A DNA stretch of 64,000 nucleotides, from assembly GCA_029213065.1 (NCBI GenBank), contig JARGPH010000004.1, positions 193,419-257,418 of the forward strand. The letters are read 5' to 3'. Shown here piece by piece: positions 1-8,584 of this stretch; position 1 is the stretch's first letter; each line of letters starts with the position of its first letter. A program made the position numbers and the translations under genes. The notes beneath the pieces were generated by a model. The model saw only the letters and a list, made by a program, of their open reading frames with translations, was not told where the DNA came from and made no database searches. Source of the DNA: Verrucomicrobiales bacterium. Its GTDB lineage: Bacteria > Verrucomicrobiota > Verrucomicrobiia > Verrucomicrobiales > DEV007.

Positions 1-6
1 TCGAGC

Positions 7-537
7 ATGGAACATCCTGACACGGAATCATTTCACGAAGAGAAATCGAAAGCAGCCGTCTATTTCGTCTGCGCCTTTCCGGGCCTTCTCGGCATCGCGA
101 TGCTAATCGGTTTTTTTGATTCGCTCTCCAATCTCGACGGGGATGCCCTCTTTCTCCTCGTTCTCGGTTCTGCATTTATTGCCTTCGCCGTTCTCTTTTA
201 CCGATTCTCCTTCCAGCCCCGCTACGAACTGACAAAACGGGAACTCCGGATCCGGAATTTTTTCGGGGTGAAAACAATCCGCTACGACGAGATCATGGCT
301 CTCGCCCGATACAGCAAGACATTCCGCCCGAAGAAAGCCGGCGGCGGCTCACTGCCGATGGTTCTCACGACTCATCACCTCGAAATCAAAACGCGGGACG
401 GGAAAACAAAAACCTACACCCTGCCATCTTTTCTCAGCAACAGCCGACTTCTCGAGTCGATTGAGCGACGGACTCACAAGACGATTGAGAAACTCCCCGA
501 CCACTACGAGAAAGGCCTTGAGCCTCCCACTGAATAA
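7..537 (+). CDS. Membrane protein with PH-like C-terminal domain
   Basis: This 176-residue protein is of unknown function. A charged N-terminus of about 18 residues precedes two membrane segments (about 19-37 and 48-65). A soluble, beta-rich region follows, starting YELTKRELRIRNFFG and running through an IRYDEI strand. That arrangement resembles bacterial PH-like domains attached to two-helix membrane anchors. The ATG lies 7 bases from the window edge, so a longer start upstream cannot be excluded. It is convergent with the DUF3137/lemA operon, ending 11 bases from the DUF3137 stop. The domain call rests on fold-pattern recognition only. Confidence 0.65.
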   Translation: MEHPDTESFHEEKSKAAVYFVCAFPGLLGIAMLIGFFDSLSNLDGDALFLLVLGSAFIAFAVLFYRFSFQPRYELTKRELRIRNFFGVKTIRYDEIMALARYSKTFRPKKAGGGSLPMVLTTHHLEIKTRDGKTKTYTLPSFLSNSRLLESIERRTHKTIEKLPDHYEKGLEPPTE

Positions 538-548
538 ATTGAGACCGA

Positions 549-1520
549 TCACTCTTTCGACCAGATCCGGGTGTTGAGATCAAGCTCCTCAATCGTCTCG
601 AGGAAGTATTTCAGCTCGAACAACATCCCTCCAATCTGACTGGTGTCTGTAGCCGGCAACGCCGTTTTAGGCTCGAGATAGGATTCGCTGTGGGGAACTG
701 CGAGAGTGAGGCAGGAGTCCTTAAATCCAAGTCGGACCTCTTTTCCAAATCGCTCACGAAGATCGAGAATGCGGCGGAGCATCGCCGTGCTGAGAATGTA
801 ACGCGCCTCGACCTCGTCGGTGGAATACACCGCGAAAGCCCGCTCGAACTCGGGATCTTCGAGACGGATCAGGTTCGTCTCACGCCGACCACCCATTTTC
901 TGAAAAAAGCGGCCCACATTTCCAAGTGCTTTTTCGGCTTTGTCAGGGAGAACGAACGTCCGGCCATGGAAATCCTTGTGAAAATCCGCGATGAGCATGA
1001 GCCCCTTAAAAATCGTCACGTAATAAGTTTCGGTCTTGCCGTTACTGTCCCTGCGAGTGCGCCTTTCCTCGGCGTTGATCTCCGCCAACTGAAGGAACGT
1101 TTTCCCGTAGGTTCCATGAATCAGATCCTCAGTTCGGTAGCGATCCGGACTCGTCGTGAACAACTCCGTCCCCTCAAAAGCACCTGTAGAGATGCCGGCA
1201 CCGGGTTCGTATTTCAAATCCTTATCGATCGACTGCAACAACCCGGGTATCACGGCCTTTTTGTAGTCAGTCACATAAGTTTTCCCCAGCGATGCGGCAC
1301 GCACCTGATAAAGAATAACCCCGACAACAAACCAGATTCCCGTAGCGATAAACCCTGCGATTCTCGCCTCGATCAGAAACGATCCCGCGAACAAGGCAAT
1401 GAGCGGAATGAATAGAATCAGCAAATACGTCTTCTGACGTCTTCGGTAGAGGAGCCTGCCCTTTTCGAGCCCTTCAAGCGTCGGGATCAAGCTGGAGGTA
1501 ATTTCGGAGATATCCTTCAT
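549..1520 (-). CDS. DUF3137 family membrane protein
   Basis: This 323-residue protein has a short cytoplasmic N-terminus, two adjacent membrane helices (about 30-48 and 52-70), and a long soluble domain with the DUF3137 pattern (GAFEGTELF, then a region ending in FKGLMLIADFHKDFHGRTFV). DUF3137 proteins are commonly encoded next to lemA, as here: the ATG overlaps the lemA stop by four bases (ATGA), indicating translational coupling in one minus-strand operon. The molecular function of the family is not established; the pairing suggests a shared membrane-associated role. Family assignment is by motif and neighbourhood. Confidence 0.8.
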   Translation of the reverse strand: MKDISEITSSLIPTLEGLEKGRLLYRRRQKTYLLILFIPLIALFAGSFLIEARIAGFIATGIWFVVGVILYQVRAASLGKTYVTDYKKAVIPGLLQSIDKDLKYEPGAGISTGAFEGTELFTTSPDRYRTEDLIHGTYGKTFLQLAEINAEERRTRRDSNGKTETYYVTIFKGLMLIADFHKDFHGRTFVLPDKAEKALGNVGRFFQKMGGRRETNLIRLEDPEFERAFAVYSTDEVEARYILSTAMLRRILDLRERFGKEVRLGFKDSCLTLAVPHSESYLEPKTALPATDTSQIGGMLFELKYFLETIEELDLNTRIWSKE

Positions 1521-2080
1521 TGATCCATCCTGACATTAACTGAAGAGCGCGCGTCCGCACCCGCTTCAAAAAAGTCGTGTCGCTGAAACCCGAAGGCATT
1601 CGCGACAAGATTGGAGGGGAAACTCTCCACCGCGTTATTGATCTCAAAAACCGCTGCGTTGTAGGCCCGGCGCGCCGCCGAGATCTGTTCCTCCACCTCG
1701 GTGAGAGTTCGCTGCAGGTTCATGAAATGACCGCTCGACCGGAGATCAGGGTAGTCCTCCGCCACCGCCATGAGCCGGTGCATCGCCGGTCCGATTCGCT
1801 CTTCGACCCGAAGCCGGTCAGACTCCGAAAGACTGCCTGAATCGATCTGGCGCCTCGCCTCGATCAGCCGCGTGAAGGTTTCCTTCTCATGCGTCGCATA
1901 GCCCTTCACCGTCTCGACGAGATTCGGAATGAGGTCATGTCGCTTCCGAAGATTCACATCAATACTCGAGAAGGCGCTGCGCACCATGTTCCGCTTCGAA
2001 ACAAGACTGTTGTATATAAAGATCAGGATAAGGCTGAGAAAAGCCCCGCCTCCAATCAGTAGCATGAGGGTGGATCGCAT
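1517..2080 (-). CDS. lemA: LemA family protein
   Basis: This is a 187-residue LemA-type protein: an N-terminal membrane helix (about 5-24) followed by an extended helical domain. The typical signature is visible: YNSLVSKRNMVRSAFSSIDV, LRKRHDLIPNLVETVKGYA, the MAVAEDYPDLRSS region, and an AYNAAVFEINNAVESFPSN block near the C-terminus. LemA proteins have an N-terminal anchor and a helical bundle; their biochemical role is unclear. It is the first gene of a two-gene operon with the DUF3137 gene. The 284 bases upstream hold no gene and carry repeat-like hairpins. Confidence 0.92.
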   Translation of the reverse strand: MRSTLMLLIGGGAFLSLILIFIYNSLVSKRNMVRSAFSSIDVNLRKRHDLIPNLVETVKGYATHEKETFTRLIEARRQIDSGSLSESDRLRVEERIGPAMHRLMAVAEDYPDLRSSGHFMNLQRTLTEVEEQISAARRAYNAAVFEINNAVESFPSNLVANAFGFQRHDFFEAGADARSSVNVRMDQ

Positions 2081-2091
2081 GATGGACTCAG

Positions 2092-2128
2092 AGTAGACGA
2101 ACGAGCAGCGACTTCGCCACTACAAATC
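2092..2128. repeat. Degenerate GTAG/CTAC palindromic element upstream of lemA
   Basis: A GTAG...CTAC-bounded segment resembling a degraded copy of the palindromic family at 3783 and 5074 lies just upstream of lemA. The whole 2081-2364 gap between lemA and the argG stop has several such short inverted sequences and no convincing reading frame. Homology to the better-preserved copies is suggestive only. Confidence 0.3.
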
Positions 2129-2307
2129 CGGCGCAAAGTTGGAACAGGAGCTGCAGGTTCAGGTCGCCCCCCCTCATTTCCGACGAGTAGCAGAGCCATG
2201 TGGCGGCAAGCGCCATGCGAGTGGAATGCGCAGCAGGCCAGCCGGGAACTTTACCCATCGACTGATGGGCTCCGTCCTCCACTCGTTGGCACTCGCCGCT
2301 ACTCAGG

Positions 2308-2340
2308 CCAAAATGAAATGAAGCAGTCACTTCTGACTGC
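2308..2340 (-). terminator. Probable rho-independent terminator of argG
   Basis: GCAGTCA (2323-2329) pairs perfectly with TGACTGC (2334-2340) around a 4-base loop. Read on the minus strand, the hairpin is followed by a T-rich stretch (TTCATTTCATTTT). It lies 24 bases beyond the argG stop. Confidence 0.6.
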
Positions 2341-2364
2341 GCTCAAATCCTCAGGCCAGAAACC

Positions 2365-3672
2365 TCAGTTCCTCGCCAAGCGACGAGTCGCTTCGCTCTT
2401 GAGGCGCAGCGCATTGAGGTGAATGAACCCGGACGCATCGTCCTGGTTGTAGGCGTGCTCGGCTCCGCCTTCCATTGTTGCGACGTCCTCGTTGTAGAGG
2501 CTCAGCGCGGAACGACGTCCTGCAGTGATCATGTTGCCTTTGTAGAGCTTCACTCTCACTTCACCGGAAACGGATTTCTGTGTCTCAGTCACGAGCGTCT
2601 GAAGCGCTTCACGCTCTGGAGCAAACCAGAAGCCGTTGTAGACGAGCTGTGCATACTTGGGAATGAGTCCGTCACGAATGTGCATGACCTCGCGGTCCAT
2701 GGTGAGACTTTCCATCTGACGGTGTGCATCCATGAGGATCGTGCCGCCTGGAGTTTCGTAGATGCCACGGCTCTTCATCCCGACAAAACGGTTTTCGACC
2801 ATGTCGATCCGGCCGATGCCGTGCTTGCCACCTAGGAAGTTGAGAACGCGCATTACGCCGTAAGGATTCAAGAGGGTATACTCACCCTCTTCACCCTGTT
2901 TGGACACGTCACCGAGCTTCGCGAGGACGTCGTCCATCGCATCGAGTTTGAGTCCGATACAGTTGCCTTTATCGAAGAGAAACTGAACGTATTCCGGTGT
3001 GTCAGGCGCTTCTTCAGGAGAAACACTGAGCACATACATGTCGCGGTCGTCGTCGCCGGTCGCGTCATACCATGGATCTTCGAGAACACCGCTTTCGAAG
3101 CTGATGTGAAGAAGGTTACGGTCCATGCTGTAGGACTTTTTCGCGGAAGCCTGAATCGGAATGTTGTTGTCCGCCGCGTATTGAATCATCTCGGCACGGC
3201 CGGGAAACTGGTCGCGGAAACGCTGCTGGCGCCAGGGGGCGATCATCTCGATATCGGGAGCGAGCGAAGCAACTGAAAGCTCAAAACGCACCTGGTCGTT
3301 TCCTTTTCCGGTCGCGCCGTGAGCGATCGCATCCGCGCCGTATTCACGGGCAACGCGGACCATGCCCTCGGAAATGCAGGGACGGGCGATCGAGGTGCCG
3401 AGAAGATACTGGCCTTCGTAAATCGCCTCGGCCTGAACCATGGGATAGATGAAATCCTTGGCAAAAGTCTCTTTGAGATCGTCGATGATGCAGGCGGAAG
3501 CACCGGTCGCGAGTGCCTTTTCCTCAAGCCCGTCGAGCTCCTCCTGCTGACCGACGTCGGCGCAATAGGCGATGATTTCCGCCTGATAAGTGTCACGCAA
3601 CCAGGTCACGAGAACAGAGGTATCAAGGCCACCCGAGTAGGCCACTACGATTTTATTGATGGAGTCGCTCAT
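2365..3672 (-). CDS. argG: Argininosuccinate synthase
   Basis: ArgG joins citrulline and aspartate using ATP to form argininosuccinate, the penultimate step of arginine synthesis in the cytosol. The N-terminal ATP-binding loop [11 protein letters not shown] (residues 11-21) is intact. [13 protein letters not shown], the citrulline/aspartate-binding segment, follows at about residue 118, and [16 protein letters not shown] in mid-protein is also characteristic. At 435 residues it is somewhat longer than the usual ~400, with the extra length at the C-terminus. No other arginine gene is adjacent. A sigma70-like promoter lies just upstream and a hairpin terminator just downstream, so it is probably transcribed alone. 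Confidence 0.97.
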   Translation of the reverse strand: MSDSINKIVVAYSGGLDTSVLVTWLRDTYQAEIIAYCADVGQQEELDGLEEKALATGASACIIDDLKETFAKDFIYPMVQAEAIYEGQYLLGTSIARPCISEGMVRVAREYGADAIAHGATGKGNDQVRFELSVASLAPDIEMIAPWRQQRFRDQFPGRAEMIQYAADNNIPIQASAKKSYSMDRNLLHISFESGVLEDPWYDATGDDDRDMYVLSVSPEEAPDTPEYVQFLFDKGNCIGLKLDAMDDVLAKLGDVSKQGEEGEYTLLNPYGVMRVLNFLGGKHGIGRIDMVENRFVGMKSRGIYETPGGTILMDAHRQMESLTMDREVMHIRDGLIPKYAQLVYNGFWFAPEREALQTLVTETQKSVSGEVRVKLYKGNMITAGRRSALSLYNEDVATMEGGAEHAYNQDDASGFIHLNALRLKSEATRRLARN

Positions 3673-3702
3673 AGAAAAAATGCGTTCAGTCTTAAGGCGT
3701 GA

Positions 3703-3730
3703 ATTCTACCCGTTGCCGCGAGGGTTGCAA
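3703..3730 (-). promoter_or_regulatory. Sigma70-like promoter of argG
   Basis: On the minus strand TTGCAA (3730-3725) and TAGAAT (3708-3703) are separated by 16 bases, and the argG ATG follows about 30 bases later. The spacing and match are good for a vegetative promoter; it is a prediction from sequence only. Confidence 0.5.
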
Positions 3731-3782
3731 ACGGGATTGCAAAGAGAGAAAAAAAGACGCTGACCCGAAAGGAAGCCCGGGA

Positions 3783-3855
3783 GTAGCGGAATCAAGATGA
3801 TTCCGAAAGTGCGTCCTGATGTCGACGACCTCCGGAACGAGTTTCGTTCCGCTAC
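3783..3855 (+). repeat. Palindromic intergenic repeat, copy 1
   Basis: A 73-base element begins GTAGCGGAA and ends TTCCGCTAC. It contains two internal hairpins: GGAATCA with TGATTCC, and GGAACGA with TCGTTCC. A related copy in the same orientation lies at 5074-5176, so the two flank the gene at 3924-5051. The build resembles REP-type bacterial elements. Confidence 0.75.
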
Positions 3856-3923
3856 ACGCGCCATGCTACTGAAAGCCATTGCTTCGCGAAACGCTACTGT
3901 GCTATTTTTCCCTCAACACCCTG

Positions 3924-5051
3924 ATGAAGATCTCCAAACTTCTTTCATTCTCCCTTCTCTTTTGCTCCGGGCCAGCCACCGCGCAGGAGGCTGTTCGGGA
4001 GCCGATTAATGGAGGGTTCGGCTTCAGTGCAGGGCCAATCAAGCCCGAAGCAGAAGTCAATGACGGAGGGCGCGAGAGCTGGATTCGACAAAAACTGAAA
4101 TCCATTACGATTCCCAAATTGTCTCTCGAGTCGGTTCCTTTGGATGAAGCTCTCGAATTGCTTGTGAATCGTAGCGTGGAACTGGACACTCGGGAACCGG
4201 ATCCCACAAAAAGAGGCATTAGCATGGTCCTGCGACCTGAGTGGAGCTCCCATAAAGGCAGAGCCGCTGCTCCTGAAGTATCCGCCCAAGGCGAAAACCT
4301 GTCTCTGGGCGAAGCCATTTCCCTCGTTGCCCGGTCCGTTGACAAAAAATGGAGAGTGAGCAACGGAGCGGTGGTGGTTGGAGGTCAAATATGGGGGCCG
4401 CGAATTGATGAGAACCTCAGCCCGGAGATAGCCAAAACCCTGGCGGAATGGAATACCATCACTCTGCCTTCGATCAATTTCGAGAACACACCGCTCTCCG
4501 AAGCGCTGAGAACCATTCAACAAAAGGCTGTCGAATTCGACCCCATAGCGCCGACCCGCCCCATCGATCTGAAGATTCACCCGTCAACAGAACCCCTTGA
4601 GAGTGCAGGCCACCGTATCGATCTCAAGCTCCGCAATGCCACCGCTTACGATGCCCTGGCTCATAGTTTCGCTCAAGGCGGCTACGATTTTGAGGTGCGT
4701 GAGAAGGAATTCCACATCGATGATCTTGGGACAAATACATATATTCTAGAATGGGATCACTGGCTGTGGATGATGCGCATCGCGAAACGTGATCCGGGTT
4801 TCACTCCGCCCAATTTTGATCCAACCGATAAATCCATTCGAATGTTCGGAATCAAACATGCCAAGCAGATTTACGAAGATTGCGGCACCGAAGTAAATGA
4901 GGGTGAAAGTTTCATTTATAGCGTGGTGACCATACAAATGATCACCCGCCTCGGCAGCATTAATTATGAGCGAGTTCAGAAGATCCACAAAACCATGAAT
5001 GACTGGAGAGCCGGTCGGATCGACGAGTGGCATCTGGATTGGCTGCCGTAA
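3924..5051 (+). CDS. Secreted protein with tandem STN-like repeats
   Basis: No named family was recognised in this 375-residue protein. The chosen ATG begins a clean signal peptide (MKISKLLSFSLLF, cleavage near ATAQ-E); upstream in-frame codons would bury it. The mature protein has two repeats with the same pattern: IPKLSLESVPLDEALELLV (about residue 60) and LPSINFENTPLSEALRTIQ (about 183). Each is followed by a P-rich hydrophobic strand and a second DA/EA-containing helix (LGEAISLVA, AYDALAHSF). This resembles the secretin/TonB short N-terminal domain. A similar protein is encoded at 59960-61357. The gene is enclosed by two palindromic repeats. A periplasmic location is inferred; the partner is unknown. 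Confidence 0.7.
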   Translation: MKISKLLSFSLLFCSGPATAQEAVREPINGGFGFSAGPIKPEAEVNDGGRESWIRQKLKSITIPKLSLESVPLDEALELLVNRSVELDTREPDPTKRGISMVLRPEWSSHKGRAAAPEVSAQGENLSLGEAISLVARSVDKKWRVSNGAVVVGGQIWGPRIDENLSPEIAKTLAEWNTITLPSINFENTPLSEALRTIQQKAVEFDPIAPTRPIDLKIHPSTEPLESAGHRIDLKLRNATAYDALAHSFAQGGYDFEVREKEFHIDDLGTNTYILEWDHWLWMMRIAKRDPGFTPPNFDPTDKSIRMFGIKHAKQIYEDCGTEVNEGESFIYSVVTIQMITRLGSINYERVQKIHKTMNDWRAGRIDEWHLDWLP

Positions 5052-5073
5052 AGGAATTCAGGCAGCAATCAAA

Positions 5074-5176
5074 GTAGCGGAATCAAACTGATTCCGAATA
5101 AGCGATCTCCTGCCGACGACATTCGAATCGCCACCCGGCGGAGCGCCGCCCGACGGAACGAGTTTCGTTCCGCTAC
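5074..5176 (+). repeat. Palindromic intergenic repeat, copy 2
   Basis: This 103-base element has the same outer arms as copy 1 (GTAGCGGAA...TTCCGCTAC) and the same internal GGAATCA/TGATTCC and GGAACGA/TCGTTCC hairpins. A different, longer GC-rich middle contains GGCGGAGCGCCGCC. It starts 22 bases after the stop of the secreted STN-like gene. Confidence 0.75.
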
Positions 5177-5263
5177 ACGTGCCGCCTTAACGAAGCGGAG
5201 AAAAAGTTCCTCATTTTGCGACCGTCGCGCTTTCTTGCGGCCTAAACCCTTCTCCCGCGCCAC

Positions 5264-5291
5264 AAAAAAAGCGGAGTCTCTCGACTCCGCT
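5264..5291 (-). terminator. Rho-independent terminator of tkt
   Basis: AGCGGAGTC and GACTCCGCT form a perfect 9-bp stem with a 4-base loop. On the minus strand it is followed by a run of seven T. It sits 24 bases beyond the transketolase stop. Confidence 0.85.
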
Positions 5292-5315
5292 TTCAAAGTT
5301 TGGTTAGCCACCGGT

Positions 5316-7307
5316 TCAGCCGAGGCTCTTGACAACGCTGACGAGATTCGCAGCGGTCATGCCGAGTTGCTCCATGACGGTGTCGCCCGGTGCACTGATA
5401 CCGAAGCGGTCGATGCCGACGACTTCGCCGGCGCAACCGACATACTTCCACCAGAGATCGCTGACTCCGGCTTCGATCGCGACTCGCTTCGTGCAGGAGC
5501 AGGGAAGAACCGACTTCTTATACTCATCGGACTGACGCTCAAAGCGCTCGAAACAAGGCATCGAGACAACGCGGACGCCGTCTCCGAGCTCAGTGGCCGC
5601 TTCCATGGCGTGCTGAAGCTCACTTCCGGTCGCGAGGAGAATCGTGGTGAGTTCACCGGTCTCTTTCTTCGCGATGTATCCGCCTTGAAGAACACCTTCA
5701 CGACGAACTTTCACCGGAATCTCATTCAAGGTCGCAACGCTCTGGCGAGTGAGAAAAAGCGCGGTAGGTCCGTCTTTTCTCTCGATCATCGCGGCGAAGG
5801 CACCTGCTGTTTCCTCAGGATCGCCGGGGCGAATCACGTCGAGATTCGGAATAACACGAAGTCCGCTCACGGTCTCAACAGGCTGGTGAGTAGGACCATC
5901 TTCCCCGACACCGACGGAATCGTGTGTGAGAATGTAACCGACAGGCAAACCGGCGAGACCGGCGAGACGGATCGAAGGACGAAGGTAGTCAGCGAAAACC
6001 GCGAAGGTTGCCCCGCTGACGCGGAAAATGCCGTCGTAGGCAACGCCGTTGCAGATCGCACCCATGCCGTGCTCTCGAATGCCATACCAGACGTTGCGGC
6101 CCGAGGCGTCTTCTTTCGTAAAGTCACCACTCGATTTGATGTAGTTCTTCGTCGAGCCGTAGAGGTCGGCACTTCCACTGATGAAGTTGGGAACCGCTTC
6201 TGCGACGGCCTGAATCACTTCACCGCCGGCGGCACGAGTTGCGTTCTTGTAGTCAGCGGGGAACTCAGGGATGAGGTCGAGAAGGTTCTCGGGGAGATTG
6301 CCGTCGACGCCGTCTTCGAGCTGGCTCGCAAGCTGCGGGTTGCTCGCTTTCCAGGAATCGTAGGTATCCTGCCACTGAGCAAATTCAGCAGCCTGCTTTT
6401 CTTTGCGATCCGCGAAGAAAGCGCGCGTTTCGTCGGAAACGAAAAAGGTTTCATCGGGAAGCCCGAGCCCTTTGCGAGCGGCCTCGGCGAATTTGGCTCC
6501 ACCTTCACCGTGTCCGGCGGCGGTTCCGGCGACCTCTGGAATGCCTTTTCCGATGATGGTTTTGGCTTCGATCAAAGTCGGCTTGCCGTTGCGATTGGAT
6601 TTCGCTTCGTTGATCGCAGCGGAAACCGCGTCGAGATCGTGACCGTCGACTTGCACGGCGTCCCATCCGAATGATTTGAAACGATCGCAGGCGTTGTAAC
6701 TCTGTGTCACGTCGGCCATGGCGTCGAGAGTGACGTCATTTGAATCATAAATCAGAACGAGGTTATCGAGCCCGAAGTGACCGGCGAAAGCGATCGCTTC
6801 AGCGGCAACCCCCTCCTGAAGACACCCGTCACCGGCGAGGGCGAAGATGGTCTGGTCGAAAAGGGTGTGATCAGCAGTGTTGTATTTCGCTGCCGCCATT
6901 TTAGCGGACATCGCGTATCCGACCGCGTTGCCTACGCCCTGGCCGAGTGGGCCGGTTGTGGCTTCGACGCCTTCGGTCTCATCATACTCGGGGTGACCCG
7001 GGGTGAGACTGTGAAGCTGGCGGAAATTCTTGATCTCTTCGAGAGAAAGATTGTATCCCGCGAGGTGAAGCCATCCGTAAATGAACATGCTTCCATGTCC
7101 TGCTGAGAGGATGAAGCGGTCGCGGTTGAGCCACTTGGGTTCAGCAGGGTTGAAGCGCATCGCGTCTCCGAAAAGAACCGATCCAATGTCGGCGGCGCCG
7201 AGTGGCAGACCGAGGTGGCCGGAGCTGCAGGCGTGGATGGCATCAATGGCGAGGCCGCGGGCTTCAGTCGCGGCGCGGGACAGGGCTTCTTTATTCAGAT
7301 CACTCAT
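5316..7307 (-). CDS. tkt: Transketolase
   Basis: Transketolase moves two-carbon ketol units between sugar phosphates in the pentose phosphate pathway and needs thiamine diphosphate and a divalent metal. Typical family marks are in order: [15 protein letters not shown] and [14 protein letters not shown] in the N-terminal domain, the ThDP/metal motif GDGCLQEG followed by YDSNDVT, then the pyrimidine domain with [13 protein letters not shown] and [17 protein letters not shown]. The C-terminal domain holds LLATGSELQ. The 663-residue length is normal and all expected domains are present. It stands alone on the minus strand, diverging from hisG, with a strong terminator. Confidence 0.97.
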   Translation of the reverse strand: MSDLNKEALSRAATEARGLAIDAIHACSSGHLGLPLGAADIGSVLFGDAMRFNPAEPKWLNRDRFILSAGHGSMFIYGWLHLAGYNLSLEEIKNFRQLHSLTPGHPEYDETEGVEATTGPLGQGVGNAVGYAMSAKMAAAKYNTADHTLFDQTIFALAGDGCLQEGVAAEAIAFAGHFGLDNLVLIYDSNDVTLDAMADVTQSYNACDRFKSFGWDAVQVDGHDLDAVSAAINEAKSNRNGKPTLIEAKTIIGKGIPEVAGTAAGHGEGGAKFAEAARKGLGLPDETFFVSDETRAFFADRKEKQAAEFAQWQDTYDSWKASNPQLASQLEDGVDGNLPENLLDLIPEFPADYKNATRAAGGEVIQAVAEAVPNFISGSADLYGSTKNYIKSSGDFTKEDASGRNVWYGIREHGMGAICNGVAYDGIFRVSGATFAVFADYLRPSIRLAGLAGLPVGYILTHDSVGVGEDGPTHQPVETVSGLRVIPNLDVIRPGDPEETAGAFAAMIERKDGPTALFLTRQSVATLNEIPVKVRREGVLQGGYIAKKETGELTTILLATGSELQHAMEAATELGDGVRVVSMPCFERFERQSDEYKKSVLPCSCTKRVAIEAGVSDLWWKYVGCAGEVVGIDRFGISAPGDTVMEQLGMTAANLVSVVKSLG

Positions 7308-7454
7308 AAAATTCTCGGTTCCTTTAAAATAGAGTCACTAATTGACTCGTCGCGCGGCATCATTGGCGAATTTAGAGCCCGAATCAAGTGGTCATTAGAA
7401 ACGGTGTTTTCACATTTTTCATGACCTGGTGGCCATTTCATTCATAGGAGACTC

Positions 7455-8393
7455 TTGAAAAACACGGGTGACAGATCGACTTTTCGCGGCAATGTAGGTT
7501 CAAACATGGCTGAAGAAACAGACAACATTCTTAAGGTGGGTTTGCCGAAAGGGAGCCTTTTTGAGCCCACAATGGATCTCTTTGAAAAGGCGGGATACAA
7601 CATCCACGGAGCATCACGCTCCTATCGCCCTTCCATCGACGATAAGGAACTTCAAATACGAATCATTCGTGCTCAGGAAATCGGTCGCTATGTCGACCAT
7701 GGCTTCCTCGACTGCGGTATCACGGGCATGGACTGGATCGCAGAAAACGGTGCCGATGTGCATGTCGTCTGTGATCTTCCCTACAGCCGCGCCACCTCCA
7801 ATCCGACCCGCTGGGTCCTCGTGGTGCCAAACGATTCTCCGATTCAAAGCGTCAAAGACCTTGAGGGTAAACGAATCGCGGCGGAAGCAGTCGGCATCGT
7901 CGAGCGCTATCTTGAGAAAAACGGGGTCAACGCCGAAGTCGAATTCAGCTGGGGTGCCACCGAGGTGAAAGTCCCTGAGCTCGTTGATGCGATTGTCGAT
8001 ATCACCGAAACCGGTTCTTCGCTCCGCGCCAACAATCTCCGCATCGTCGACGAGCTGATGCAGAGTTACCCGCAGTTCGTTGCGAAAAAAGAGTCCTGGG
8101 AAGATCCCTGGAAGCGGGCCAAAATCGAGCGCATCGCGGTGCTTCTCAAAGGTGCGCTGACCGCCCGCGACATGGTCGGTCTCAAGATGAATCTCCCGGA
8201 AGACTGTCTTGAGAAAGTGCTTGAAACACTGCCTTCACTTCGCAAACCAACCGTCGCAAAACTCACTCAGGACGGGTGGGTAGCGGTCGAAACCGTGCTC
8301 ACGGAACGCCAGGTTCGCGACATGGTTCCTGAGCTTTTAGAGCAGGGCGCTGAAGGAATCATCGAATACCCCTTGAATAAAGTCATTGGCTGA
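7455..8393 (+). CDS. hisG: ATP phosphoribosyltransferase, long form
   Basis: HisG condenses ATP and PRPP in the first committed step of histidine synthesis. [13 protein letters not shown] at the N-terminus and the PRPP-binding region [15 protein letters not shown] are clear. The last ~80 residues (from [19 protein letters not shown]) form the ACT-like regulatory domain of the long hexameric HisG, the type that works without HisZ and is inhibited by histidine. Two starts are possible: TTG at 7455, with AGGAG four bases upstream, or ATG at 7506, which gives 295 residues and the usual N-terminus. No other his gene is adjacent. Confidence 0.95.
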   Translation: MKNTGDRSTFRGNVGSNMAEETDNILKVGLPKGSLFEPTMDLFEKAGYNIHGASRSYRPSIDDKELQIRIIRAQEIGRYVDHGFLDCGITGMDWIAENGADVHVVCDLPYSRATSNPTRWVLVVPNDSPIQSVKDLEGKRIAAEAVGIVERYLEKNGVNAEVEFSWGATEVKVPELVDAIVDITETGSSLRANNLRIVDELMQSYPQFVAKKESWEDPWKRAKIERIAVLLKGALTARDMVGLKMNLPEDCLEKVLETLPSLRKPTVAKLTQDGWVAVETVLTERQVRDMVPELLEQGAEGIIEYPLNKVIG

Positions 8394-8462
8394 ACGATAC
8401 TCGCGGCCCTCCCCTCATCGGCGATTCGATTTGGAGAGGCATTGAATTAACTGTTTTTCATC

Positions 8463-8567
8463 ATGGGATCTCTCAAAAAGAAAAGAAAGACCAAGATCAA
8501 CAAGCACAAGCGCAGTAAGCGCAGTAGGGCAAACCGCCATAAGAAGCGTTTGCGCTATAAGAGCTAA
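8463..8567 (+). CDS. 34-residue COX24/AURKAIP1-like ribosomal protein
   Basis: A very small, extremely basic protein starts MGSLKKKRKTKINKHKR and ends KKRLRYKS. About half of its residues are Lys or Arg. It matches the pattern of the AURKAIP1/COX24 domain (KKRK, then KHKR..KR.R.NRHKKR), known from mitochondrial small-subunit protein mS38 and from tiny proteins of some bacterial phyla, where it is thought to be a small-subunit ribosomal protein. The call is by pattern; the ribosomal role is inferred from the family. It lies 69 bases after hisG and 17 bases before the TPR gene. Genes this short are usually missed by automated callers. Confidence 0.8.
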   Translation: MGSLKKKRKTKINKHKRSKRSRANRHKKRLRYKS

Positions 8568-8584
8568 TCGTTGAACTTGGCAAC

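Noticed and set aside
2088..2330. Short frames between lemA and argG
   Set aside because: They overlap repeat-like hairpins, have no signal or domain pattern and lack good ribosome-binding sites.
5235..6674. Long open frame antisense to tkt (479 codons)
   Set aside because: It is antisense to a certain transketolase; the frame is open because of codon bias, and the product has no domain-like pattern.
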